A stretch of 64,000 bases of DNA. Origin: CAWJJM01 sp963843275 (GTDB lineage Bacteria; Acidobacteriota; Thermoanaerobaculia; Multivoradales; JBCCEF01). Below the pieces are notes generated by a model that ran no database searches, was not told where the DNA came from, and worked only from the letters and a program-made list of their open reading frames with translations. The stretch lies in contig CAWJJM010000009.1 of assembly GCA_963843275.1 (NCBI GenBank), positions 372,001 through 436,000 on the forward strand, read 5' to 3'. Each line of letters opens with the position of its first letter. The stretch's first letter is position 1. Shown here piece after piece: positions 55,323-64,000 of the stretch. Position numbers and translations under genes: made by a program.

Positions 55323-56023
55323 TCACGCTGCTGGTCTCGCCCGCCGAGCTGGCCGCCGACCGGGTGGCGGTGCGCGGCGACGCCTACCGGCACCTGTTCC
55401 GCGCCCGGCGGGTGGCGGTGGGCGAGCGCCTGCGCCTCGCCGACGGCCGGGGGCGGGCCCGCTGGGCGGAGGTGGTGGCCGTCGATCGCGCCGGCGGCAC
55501 GCTGGTCCCCGGGGAGCCGGCCCCGGCCAACGAGCCGGCCCTGGCCGTCCACCTGCTGGTGGCGGCGCCGGAGAAGGCGCGCGCCGCCTGGCTGGTCGAG
55601 AAGGCCACCGAGCTCGGGGTGGTCGCGGTGCGTTTCCTCGCCGCCGAGCGCACGCCGCGCGGCTTCGGCGCCGGCAGTCTGGAGCGCCTCGAGCGGGTGG
55701 CGGCGGCGGCGCTCGAGCAGTGCCACCGGGCGCGCCTCCCCGAGCTCTCCGGCACCCATCCGTGGCGCGAGGTGCCGGGCCTGCTCGACGCCGCGGCGCC
55801 GCCGGCGGCGCGCTGGCTGCTCGACCCGGGCGCGGCGCCGGGCGCCGGCAGCGCGGCGGTGGCGGGGTCGGCGGCGCTGCTGGTGGGCCCGGAGGGCGGC
55901 TGGACCGACGGCGAGCGGCACGACCTGGTCGCCCGCGGCTGCCGGCCGCTGTCGCTGGGCCCCACGGTCCTGCGCATCGAGACCGCCGCCCTGGTCGGCG
56001 CGGCCCGGCTGCTGGCCCGCTGA
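55319..56023 (+). CDS. rsmE: 16S rRNA (uracil1498-N3)-methyltransferase
   Basis: A 234-residue SPOUT-family enzyme methylating U1498 of 16S rRNA. The N-terminal PUA-like part has YRHLFRARRVAVGERLRLADG. The knotted SPOUT domain has KARAAWLVEKATELGVVAVRFL, ALEQCHRARLPEL, LLVGPEGGWTDGE and LSLGPTVLRIETAAL, all diagnostic. GTG 55319 overlaps the prmA stop (GTGA). Confidence 0.95.
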   Translation: MITLLVSPAELAADRVAVRGDAYRHLFRARRVAVGERLRLADGRGRARWAEVVAVDRAGGTLVPGEPAPANEPALAVHLLVAAPEKARAAWLVEKATELGVVAVRFLAAERTPRGFGAGSLERLERVAAAALEQCHRARLPELSGTHPWREVPGLLDAAAPPAARWLLDPGAAPGAGSAAVAGSAALLVGPEGGWTDGERHDLVARGCRPLSLGPTVLRIETAALVGAARLLAR

Positions 56024-56052
56024 GCCCCGCGCCGCCGGGCGGCCGGGAACGG

Positions 56053-56081
56053 TTGCGTTGCGGCAAAAGGCGTTCTAGCAT
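56053..56081 (+). promoter_or_regulatory. pilT promoter
   Basis: -35 TTGCGT (56053-56058) and -10 TAGCAT (56076-56081) are 17 nt apart, 34 nt before the pilT start codon. The same TAGCAT hexamer lies just before the mrp gene. It separates pilT from the rsmE end 29 nt upstream. Confidence 0.5.
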
Positions 56082-56115
56082 GGGCGTTTGACGAACTCCT
56101 CCGAGGAGGTGCAGC

Positions 56116-57288
56116 GTGAACATCAACGACCTGCTCAAGATCGCCGTGGAGCGCAAGGCGTCGGATCTCCACCTCAAGGTGGGGTCCCACCCCGTGATCC
56201 GGATCGACGGGCAGCTGCATCCACTCCCCGAGCTCAAGCGGCTCATGCAGGAAGACACCATCGCGATGGCGTTCTCCATCATGAACGCGCGGCAGAAGCA
56301 GCGCTTCAAGGAGGAGCTGGAGATCGACATCGCCTACTCCGTCCCCGGCCTGGGGCGGTTCCGTTGCAACATCTTCCAGCAGCGCGGCACGGTCGGGCTG
56401 GTGCTGCGCGTCATCCCGGCGCGCATCCTGTCGTTCCGCGAGCTGACGCTGCCGCCGGTGCTCGAGCGCATCTGTGACGAGGGCAACGGCCTGGTGCTGT
56501 GCACCGGCACCACCGGCTCGGGCAAGTCGACCACCCTGGCGGCGATGATCGACCACATCAACGGCGGGCGCTCCGAGCACATCATCACCATCGAGGACCC
56601 GATCGAGTTCCTGCACCGCGACAAGCGGTCGCTGGTCAACCAGCGGGAGATCGACGTCGACACCCGCGCCTTCGCCCCGGCGCTGCGCAGCGCCCTGCGC
56701 CAGGACCCCGACGTGATCCTGGTCGGCGAGATGCGCGACTACGAGACCATCGAGACGGCGTTGCTGGCGGCGGAGACCGGCCACCTGGTCTTCTCCACGC
56801 TGCACACCCTCGACGCGACGGAGACCATCAACCGCATCATCTCGGTCTTCCCGCCGCACCACCAGAAGCAGATCCGGATCCAGCTCGGCCAGGTCTTGAA
56901 GGCGGTGATCTCGTTGCGCCTGATGCCGCGCGCGGACGGCATGGGCCGGGTGCCGGCGGTGGAGGTGATGATCAGCACGCCCTACATCCGCGACTGCATG
57001 GAGAACAAGGACAAGACCAAGTACATCCGCGAGCAGATCAAGCTCGGCACCAGCCAGTACGGCATGCAGACGTTCGACCAGTCGCTCTACCAGCTCTACA
57101 AGAACGGCCTCATCACCCTGGACGAGGCCATGCGCCGCGCCTCCAACCCGGACGAGTTCAAGCTCAAGATCCAGGGGGTGCAGTTCACCGCCGACATCTC
57201 CCGCGAGCAGATGGAGGAATCGCTCCAGATGGCTCCGGGAGAGGACCTGCTCTCCGAAGGCTCGCCCTTCGAGATCGAGCACGGCTGA
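56116..57288 (+). CDS. pilT: Type IV pilus retraction ATPase PilT
   Basis: A 390-residue hexameric ATPase that depolymerises type IV pili for twitching. It has an N-terminal PAS-like domain (1-110, KASDLHLKVGSHPVIRIDG) and Walker A GTTGSGKSTTLAAM near 130. The Asp box is ITIEDPIEF, the Walker B region is LRQDPDVILVGEMRD, and the His box is GHLVFSTLHT. The PilT-specific C-terminal region with AIRNLIRE is not exact; LYKNGLITLDEAMRRASNP replaces it. GTG 56116 follows a GAGGAGG site. It runs toward recX. Confidence 0.95.
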   Translation: MNINDLLKIAVERKASDLHLKVGSHPVIRIDGQLHPLPELKRLMQEDTIAMAFSIMNARQKQRFKEELEIDIAYSVPGLGRFRCNIFQQRGTVGLVLRVIPARILSFRELTLPPVLERICDEGNGLVLCTGTTGSGKSTTLAAMIDHINGGRSEHIITIEDPIEFLHRDKRSLVNQREIDVDTRAFAPALRSALRQDPDVILVGEMRDYETIETALLAAETGHLVFSTLHTLDATETINRIISVFPPHHQKQIRIQLGQVLKAVISLRLMPRADGMGRVPAVEVMISTPYIRDCMENKDKTKYIREQIKLGTSQYGMQTFDQSLYQLYKNGLITLDEAMRRASNPDEFKLKIQGVQFTADISREQMEESLQMAPGEDLLSEGSPFEIEHG

Positions 57289-57322
57289 CCGGTCGCACCG
57301 GCGACAGCGGGAGAGGCGCGAC

Positions 57323-57847
57323 GTGGCGACCGAACGACGGATGCGGACCCTTGTCCCGCCGCCGCGGGGAGGGCAGGGTCCGGTGACCCGGGCCTCCTGC
57401 TACCAGAAGGCCGTCGAGCTGCTCGGCCAGCGCGCGCACTTCCGTGCCGAGCTGGCCGCAAGCTGCGCCTCGCGGCGCTATCCCCTGGCCGAGGTGGAGG
57501 CGGCGTTGGACCGCCTCGAGGCCGACGGGTACGTGGACGACCGGCGGACGGCGCGGGAGTTCGCCACCGGTCGGCTGCGCCGCGAGCCGCTCGGCCGGCG
57601 TCGCCTCGCCGCCGAGCTGGCGCGCCGCGGCGCCGCCGAGGAGGTGGTCTCCGAGGTCGTCGAGGAGATGCTCCCCGGCGACGACCGCGAGACGGCGCGG
57701 CAGGCCGCCGAGGTCTGGCTCGGCCGGCGCGGCAAGTCGGCCAACCCCGCCGCGCTGGCGCGCTACCTCGAGCGGCGGGGCTTCTCGGCCCCGGCCATCT
57801 GGGCGATGCTCGAGGAGTTCGATCCCGGCGGCGACCTCGACGACTGA
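57323..57847 (+). CDS. recX: RecA regulator RecX
   Basis: A 174-residue RecX that inhibits RecA filaments. Three tandem three-helix repeats are visible: about 20-70 (CYQKAVELLGQRAHFRAELAA), 72-120 (GYVDDRRTAREFATGRLRREPLGRRRLAAEL) and 125-165 (WLGRRGKSANPAALARYLERRGFS). GTG 57323 is the longest start; GTG 57383 begins nearer to the conserved part and cannot be excluded. It sits 34 nt after pilT and 123 nt before alaS, whereas it commonly follows recA elsewhere. Confidence 0.88.
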   Translation: MATERRMRTLVPPPRGGQGPVTRASCYQKAVELLGQRAHFRAELAASCASRRYPLAEVEAALDRLEADGYVDDRRTAREFATGRLRREPLGRRRLAAELARRGAAEEVVSEVVEEMLPGDDRETARQAAEVWLGRRGKSANPAALARYLERRGFSAPAIWAMLEEFDPGGDLDD

Positions 57848-57970
57848 GCCCGCCGGGGGCGCCCCGGGGGTGGAATCGCCCGGCCCGGGACGTCGGTTAG
57901 TTACCCTTTCGCCCACGAGCGTGCCGCGCCGCAGCGCCACGGGCTCCGATCGGCAGAGGACGGTGAGGTG

Positions 57971-60666
57971 ATGAAGAGCCACGAGATCCGCGACAGCTTC
58001 GTCGAGTTCTTCCGCGAGCGGGGGCACCGCCGCTATCCGAGCGCGCCGCTGGTGCCGCACGGCGATCCGACCCTGCTGTTCACCAACGCCGGCATGGTGC
58101 AGTTCAAGGACTACTTCCTCGGCGAGGAGGTGCCGCCCGAGCGCCGCGCGGTGACGGTGCAGAAGTGCCTGCGCGTCTCCGGCAAGCACAACGATCTCGA
58201 GAACGTCGGGCCCAGCCCGCGGCACCACACCTTCTTCGAGATGCTCGGCAACTTCTCGTTCGGCGACTACTTCAAGCGCGAGGCGATCGACTTCGGCTGG
58301 GAGCTGGTCACCGGCGTGTGGGGCCTCGACCCCGCCGCACCTGTCGGCCACCGTCTTCGAGGAGGACGACGAGGCGTGCGAGCTGTGGCGCGAGCTCTCC
58401 GGCCTGCCCGCCGAGCGCGTCCACCGCTGCGGCGCGAAGGACAACTTCTGGGCGATGGGCGACACCGGCCCGTGCGGCCCGTGCAGCGAGATCTTCGTCG
58501 ACCTCGCACCCGGAGCGGCCGCCGGAGGCGCTGGGACGAGGGGACCGAGTCGGGCCGCTACCTGGAGATCTGGAACCTGGTCTTCATGCAGTTCGAGCGC
58601 GAGGCGGACGGCGAGCTGACGCCGCTGCCCAAGCCGTCGATCGACACCGGCGCCGGCCTCGAGCGGGTGGCGGCGGTGCTGCAGGGCGTCGAGTCGAACT
58701 ACGACACCGACCTGTTCACGCCGATCCTGGCGGCGGCGGCCACGCTCGCCGGCACCGCCTACGGCGGCGACCGCGAAGCCGACGTCTCGCTGCGGGTGAT
58801 CGCCGACCACCTGCGGGCGGTCGCGCTTCCTGCTCGCCGACGGCGTCATCCCGGGCAACGAGGGGCGCGGCTACGTGCTGCGCCGCATCCTGCGCCGGGC
58901 GGTGCGCCACGGCATGCGCCTGGGCTTCGAGGAGCCCTTCCTGCACCGCCTGGTGCCGGTGCTCGGCGAGGTGATGGGCGCGGCCTACCGGGAGCTCGCG
59001 GCCACCCGCGACGCCTCGGTCGCGACGGTGCGGGCCGAGGAGGAGAAGTTCCTCGACACCCTCGCGCCGGCGCGCGCGCAGGTGCAGGAGGAGATCGAGG
59101 GGGCCGACGCCGCGGGATCGCGGCCGCTGCCGGGCGAGGACGTCTTCCGCCTCTACGACACCCACGGCCTGCCGCTCGAAGTGATCCGGGAGATCGCCGA
59201 GGAGGAGCGCATGGGGATCGACGAGGAGGGCTTCGAGCGCGCGCTCGAGGAGCAGCGCCAGCGCTCCCGCGCGGCGACCGAGGAGAGCCAGCGCGGCTGG
59301 CGGCCCTGGAGCAGGCGCTGGCCGCCGGACGGCGAGCTCGGCCGACGGAGTTCGAGGGCTACGGCGACTCAGCTCGCAGGCGCCCGGGTCGCGCGGCTCG
59401 CCGTCCTGCGAGGGCGCCGAGGGCCCGCGCTCGCGCCGCGGCGCTGGCCGCCGGCAGCGCGGCGTGGTGGTGCTCGACCGCACGCGTCTTCTACGCCGAG
59501 GGCGGCGGCCAGGTGGGCGACCGCGGGGCTCTGAGCTGGGACGGCGGCCGGGCGCGGGTCGATCGACACCCAGAAGGACGCCGCCGGCATCTTCTTCCAC
59601 TTCGTCGCGGTCGAGGGGGGACGGCTCGCCCGGGCGACGCGGTGGAGCTGGCGGTGGACGCCGAGCGGCGCCGCGCCACCGAGCGCAACCACACCGCCAC
59701 CCACCTGCTGCACGCGGCGCTGCGCGAGGTGCTGGGCGAGGGCGTGCGCCAGGCCGGCTCGCTGGTGGCGCCGGACCGGCTGCGCTTCGACTTCACCTCA
59801 CCCGCGCCGGTCGACCGCCGACGAGCGCGCGCGGATCGAGGACCGGGTCAACGAGTGGGTGCTGCGGGCGGTGCGACGCGGATCCGGAGCGCGCCTACCA
59901 GGAGGCGGTGGCCGCCGGCGCATGGCGCTGTTCGGCGAGAAGTACGGCGACCGGGTGCGCACGGTGGAGGTGCCGGGCTTCTCGCCTCGAGCTGTGCGGC
60001 GGCTGCCACGTGCGCAACACCGGCGAGATCGGCCTCTTCCTGATCACCGCCGAGCGCGGCATCGCCTCGGGCGTGCGGCGCATCGAGGCGGTGACCGGCG
60101 CGGCGGCCTGACCGGCGGGCGCGCGAGCACGAGGCGCTGCTCGCGGCGGTGCGCGGAGGCCCTGGGTGCCCCGCGGAGCGCGCCGCCGACGAGATCGCGG
60201 AGCTCGGCAGCGGCTGAAGGAGCGCGAGCGCGGAGCTGGCGCGGCTGCGGCTCGAGCTGGTCTCCGGCGGCGGCCGGCGCCGGCGTGGCGGCCGACGACG
60301 GCGCGACCGAGGTGGACGGCGTGCGGGTGCTGGCGCGGGAGGTGCCGCCGGCGCCGCGCCGACGAGCTGCGCAACATGGCGGACGTCCTGCGCGGCAAGC
60401 TGGGCTCGGGCGTGGTGGTGCTCGGCAGCCGCGAGCGACGGCAAGGTGACGCTGCTCGCCGCCGTCACCGCCGACCTCACCGGAGCGGGTCGCACGCCGG
60501 CAGCCTGGTGCGCGCGCTGGCGCCGCTGGTCGGCGGCGGCGGCGGCGGCCGGGCCGACTTCGCCCAGGCCGGCGGCCGCGAGCCCGGAGAAGCTGCCGAG
60601 GCGGCGCTCGCCGCGGTGGCGGACGCGGTCCGCAGCCAGCTCGCCGGCGGAGCGGAGGCACTATGA
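57971..60666 (+). pseudogene. alaS: Alanyl-tRNA synthetase, full length but broken by many frameshifts
   Basis: All AlaS domains can be read in order, but only by changing frame about every 50-500 nt. From ATG 57971 to about 58335 it is in frame (FTNAGMVQFKDYFLG, KHNDLENVGPSPRHHTFFEM). Then pieces such as FWAMGDTGPCGPCSEIF, GRYLEIWNLVFMQF, NEGRGYVLRRILRRAVRHG, RNHTATHLLHAAL (editing zinc site) and LELCGGCHVRNTGEIG follow in shifting frames. The C-terminal DHHA1-like end ADAVRSQLAGGAEAL stops at 60666. The summed length suits a normal synthetase of about 890 residues. At least ten shifts are needed. The gene is essential, so sequence error is the better explanation. Confidence 0.9.
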
Positions 60667-60676
60667 TCCGAGGGCA

Positions 60677-61442
60677 GTGAGCCTCTCGATGGAGCGGGCC
60701 CGTTCGCGGCCGACACGCCGCGGCCGCCGGCTGGCGCTGGCCGCCGCCCTGGCCGTCGTCGCGGCGCCCCGGCGGTGGTGGCGCCGAGGTGCGGATCGAG
60801 CGCCTCCCCGACGGCACCCGTGTGGTCCGCAACCTGCCCGCCCAGCGACCGGCCGCCGCCCTCTGGCCGTGGCGGCGCCGCGGCTCGCCGGCGTCGTCGC
60901 CGCGGTCGACCGGACGGTGTCGACGCGCCGCTCTCCCGCCGCGCCCGGCCACGCGCCGGCGCCTGGCGCCGGAGGAGCTCGACCCGCTGGTCGCCTCCCA
61001 CGCCGCGCGCGAAGGCCTCGACCCGGGCTGGTGCAGGCGGTGATCCAGGTCGAGTCGGCCTACGACCGCGGGCGCGTCTCCGCGCAAGGGCGCGATGGGC
61101 CTGATGCAGCTGATGCCCGAGACCGCGCTCGAGCTGGCGGTGGACGATCCCTACGACCCGGAGCAGAACATCCGCGGCGGCACCACCTACCTGCGCCGAT
61201 GCTCGACCGCTTCGGCGACCTCGAGCTGGCCCTGGCGGCCTACAACGCCGGCCCCGGGGCGGTCGAGCGCTACGGTGGCATCCCGCCCTATCCGGAGACC
61301 CGCGACTACGTGCGCCGGGTCCTGAGCCTCTACCGCGGCGAGCGTGCCCGCCGGCGGCCCTGCGGCCGCAAGGGCACCGCCGACCTCGCCTGGTGCGCGC
61401 GCCGACGGCCGGCTGATGCTCACCAACACGCCGCGCCGCTGA
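60677..61442 (+). pseudogene. SLT-type lytic transglycosylase, frameshifted
   Basis: A murein-cleaving enzyme. An N-terminal signal-like stretch (RGRRLALAAALAVVAA) is followed in shifting frames by a linker (VRIERLPDGTRVVRNLP) and the SLT domain. That domain has VQAVIQVESAYDRG with the catalytic Glu, then GAMGLMQLMPETALELAV, IRGGTTYLRR, LALAAYNAGPGAVERYGGIPPYPETRDYV, ending near LMLTNTPRR at a TGA (61440-61442). GTG 60677 or ATG 60689 starts it. At least four frame changes occur in 760 nt. It is likely periplasmic. Confidence 0.82.
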
Positions 61443-61532
61443 GCCCCGGGGCCCTCCGCTCGGCGGGCGGGCTGGCGTAGAATGCCGCCGCCCGGCGTCG
61501 CCCGCGCGCCGGATCCCGCCCGTCGCCCGCAG

Positions 61533-62054
61533 CTGAATCTCCCGAACTCTCCTGACGGTCTTCCGCATCCTGCTGGTGCCGCTGCTGGTGGTGGTGCTGC
61601 TCACCAAGTTCGAGGGCAAGGAGTTCGTCGGCGCTCGGCGCTCTTCCTGCTGGCCGCGCTGACCGACTTTCTCGACGGCTTCATCGCCCGCCGCTGCGCA
61701 AGATCACCCGGCTCGGCAAGCTGCTCGATCCGGCCGCCGACAAGATCCTCACCTCGGCCGCCTTCATCTCGCTGGTCGAGCTGAGGGTCGCGCCGGCCTG
61801 GATGGTGGTGGTGATCATCGCCCGCGAGTTCGCGGTCAGCGCGCTGCGCAGCTTCGCCGCGGCCGAGCAGGTGGTGATCGCCGCCGGCTGGCCGGCAAGG
61901 TCAAGACGGTGCGTCCAGGTGGTCGCGATCGCGCTGCTGATCATCTACAATCAGCTCGGTGAGTTCTCGCCACCTGGCGCCGCTCTCGCTGTGGTCGCGC
62001 TGGTGGTCAGCGTCTACTCCGGCGGTCGAGTACTTCGTCCGCTTCGGCCGCTGA
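61533..62054 (+). pseudogene. pgsA: CDP-diacylglycerol-glycerol-3-phosphate phosphatidyltransferase, frameshifted
   Basis: The first committed enzyme of phosphatidylglycerol synthesis. The N-terminus reads NLPNS, then LTVFRILLVPLLVVVLLTKFEGKEFVG after one shift. The CDP-alcohol motif follows, split by another shift: DFLDGFIAR and ITRLGKLLDPAADKI. Helices such as PAWMVVVIIAREFAVSALRSF and QVVAIALLIIYNQLG follow. The end YFVRFGR stops at 62052-62054. No standard start codon lies before the Asn; CTG 61533 stands in that place, perhaps a misread ATG. A -10-like TAGAAT lies at 61478-61483. Confidence 0.82.
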
Positions 62055-62090
62055 TCCTCGCGACCGGCGAGGACGCCGCCCGCCGGCTCG

Positions 62091-64000
62091 CTGACGCGCG
62101 CCTCGCGCACCTCGCTGCGCCGGCTCGCTCTGCTTCGCCCGCCGCCGCTACCGGCCGGTCTTCGCCGCCTTCGCCGTGGCTGCTGGTGGTCTCGTGGCCG
62201 CTGCTGGCGCGGCTGCGCTTCGACACCGACGTGCTCCACCTGCTGCCGCAGAACGAGCCGGCGGTGCACGACCTTCCGAGACCTCCAGCTCTTCGGCACC
62301 ATCGACTATCTGCTGGTCGTGGTGCGGGTTCCGGAGGGGGCGGTGCTCGACCCCTACGAGACCTTCGCCGACCGGCTGGCCGCGGCGGCATCGAGGCCCT
62401 CGAGAGGTCGGCTACGTCGAGTATCGGCTCGGTGATACCGAGCGAGCTGCTGCGAGGAGCTCTACCCCAAGGCGACCCTCTTCCTCGACGCAGGCGCAGC
62501 GCCGCGAGGTGGCGGCGAGCTGCTCGCCGACGCGGCATCCGCGAGCGCGCGGCCGAGATGCGGCGGCTGCTCGCCACGCCGCAGGCGCATGGCGGCCAAG
62601 CGGCTTGCTGACCTCGACCCGTTCGGGCTGGCCGACGTCTTCCTCGGCCGGCTGCGAGGAGTCGCGCGGCGCCCTCCGGGTCGACTGGACCAGCGGCTAC
62701 TACTCTCGCGCGACCACCGTCTGCTGCTGCTGCTGGCCAAGCCGACGGCCCGCCGCAGGACGTCGACTTCGACCGGGCGGCTGGTGGCGGCGGTGGACGG
62801 CGCGGTGCGGGACGCGGGACCGGGTGGGCGGGGATCCTCGGCTTCGACGAGCTGGCCGAGGCGCGGCGGCGGGCTTGCCGGGCCGCCGGAGGTGGCGCTC
62901 GGCGGCAGCTACATGACCGCCCTCGACGACGCCCGCTTCATCCGCGCGACGTCGTGCTCGGCGTCGCCACCTCGCTGCCGGGGTGCTGCTGCTGTTCCTC
63001 TTCGCCTTCCGGCGGCTGGGGCCGCTGCTGTTCGCCTTCGTGCCGCTGGCCTGCGGGCTGATGCTGACCTTCGGCTTCTCGGCGCTCGCGCTCGGCAGCT
63101 GAGACCGCCGACCAGCGGCACGGCGGCGCTGCTCATCGGCCTGGGGATCGACTTCGTCATCGTCTCCTACGGCCGCTACGTCGAGGAGCGGCGGCGGGGG
63201 GTCGACTCGAGCGGGCGCTGGCGGCGATGGCGGGCTCCTCCGGACGGGCGGTGGTGGTGGGCGCGGTGACCACCGCCGCGACCTTCTACGCCTTCATGGT
63301 CACCGACTTCGCGGGCCTGCGGCAGATGGGCCTGCTCACCGGCACCGGCATCCTCTTCTGCATGGTCTCGGTGCTGCTGCTGCTGCCGGCGCTGCTCGCC
63401 TGGCGCGAGGAGCGCCACCGCCGCCGCCAGACCGGCCCGCGTCTCTACCTGCACAGCTTCGGCACCCGCCACTCATGGCTTCTCGATGCGGCACCCGCGC
63501 GCGGTCCTCGTCGCCGGCGCGGCGATCACTGCCGGCGCCTTCGCCCTGCGTTCGGCTCCGTTTCCAGGAGTCGACGTCGGCGATGCGGCCGGAGGGCAAC
63601 CGCGGCATCGAGGTCTCGCGCGAGGTGGGGGAACGCTTCGGCACCGGCTTCGACTACATGATGCTGGTGCTCAGCGGCGACACGCCGGGCGCCACCGTGA
63701 CGCTCGCCGACCGCGCCGCCGAGGGGGCCGAGAAGCTGGTCGACGACGGCATCCTCTACCGGCTACGGCGCGGTCACCTCGCTGATGCCGCCGCCGCGCG
63801 CAGCAGGCGAGGTGCTCGCCTGGCTCGGCGACGAGCGGCGCGACGGCCTGCGACCCGGGCGCGTCGAGGCGACCTTCCGCGCGGCGCTGCGCGGCCGAGG
63901 GGATGCGTCCCGAGCCCTTCGCGCCGGGCCTGGACCTGCTCGGGCAGGCGTCTCCCCGAGCGGCCGATCACCGCCGACGACCTGGCCGCGCAACGAGCAG
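62091..64000 (+). pseudogene. RND/MMPL-family exporter, frameshifted and cut by the right edge
   Basis: The N-terminal two-thirds or so of a membrane transporter of the MMPL/HpnN type, which exports hopanoids or lipids. Pieces in shifting frames are SWPLLARLRFDTDVLHLLPQNEP, GSYMTALDDARFIR, LLLFLFAFRRLGPLLFAFVP, GTAALLIGLGIDFVIVSYGR (the diagnostic intramembrane GxDF/Y motif), AVVVGAVTTAATFYAFMVTD, LTGTGILFCMVSVLLLLPALL and GTGFDYMMLVLSGDTPGATV. Two RND halves are expected; the second begins near 63480. The start is unclear: CTG 62091 is approximate. Many shifts occur throughout. Confidence 0.75.

Overview
The window is very GC-rich, densely coded chromosomal DNA from a diderm bacterium. It carries lpxH (lipid A synthesis), lipoproteins, a PilT retraction motor, an MglA polarity GTPase and two large membrane-anchored Ser/Thr kinases (one with a TolB-like/TPR output half, one with PEGA-like repeats). 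This set, with the order hrcA-grpE-dnaK-dnaJ-prmA-rsmE-pilT-recX-alaS, suggests Acidobacteriota, perhaps a Thermoanaerobaculia-like lineage. The taxonomy is inferred from gene content only. No phage, plasmid, insertion sequence or CRISPR array was seen.

Layout. 1-9.1 kb (minus strand): 5' part of a cyclic beta-1,2-glucan synthase, an MDR oxidoreductase, small envelope proteins and a kinase/TPR protein. 9.2-16.6 kb: a mixed accessory stretch with a flavin monooxygenase and LuxR/TPR regulator, a VapBC toxin-antitoxin pair, a two-component system, an SDR enzyme and a DUF2269 membrane protein. 16.7-16.9 kb: tRNA-Ala(CGC) whose 3' end is tandemly duplicated. 17-23.8 kb: a flippase, a large metalloprotease and several small envelope proteins. 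23.8-31.7 kb: a compact six-gene plus-strand operon (kinase, M16 peptidase, pyrophosphatase, second M16 protein, HerA/VirD4-like ATPase, coiled-coil protein), every junction a 4-nt stop/start overlap. 31.7-32.1 kb: a perfect 157-bp tandem repeat. 32.2-33.9 kb: ECF sigma, anti-sigma and a membrane protein. 34-42 kb: plsC, mrp, lpxH, an MBL hydrolase, aroA and a 1081-residue sigma-54 activator. 42.1-43.5 kb: msrC and a double-HTH DNA-binding protein read from a strong promoter with a T9 tract in its spacer. 43.6-49.6 kb (minus): mglA-nrdR-lon-thiL and a DUF2520 gene. 49.7-57.8 kb (plus): heat-shock operon, prmA, rsmE, pilT and recX. 58-64 kb: alaS, a lytic transglycosylase, pgsA and an MMPL transporter.

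Sequence quality. The protein families of all four genes right of about 58.3 kb are recognisable end to end, but each is broken by many small frameshifts. Isolated shifts also occur in thiL, in the DUF2520 gene and at the lpxH tail, and at least one of these lies in a G/C homopolymer. The simplest explanation is indel error in a lightly polished assembly, worst near this end of the contig, not gene decay.

How the genes work together. The right half is mostly housekeeping: protein quality control (Hsp70 operon, Lon), translation (prmA, rsmE, alaS), envelope precursors (plsC, lpxH, pgsA) and surface motility (pilT, mglA). The left half is regulatory and envelope-related. The most unusual units are the kinase/M16/PPase/HerA operon, the T9 promoter in front of the double-HTH gene, and the repeats at the tRNA and at 31.7 kb.
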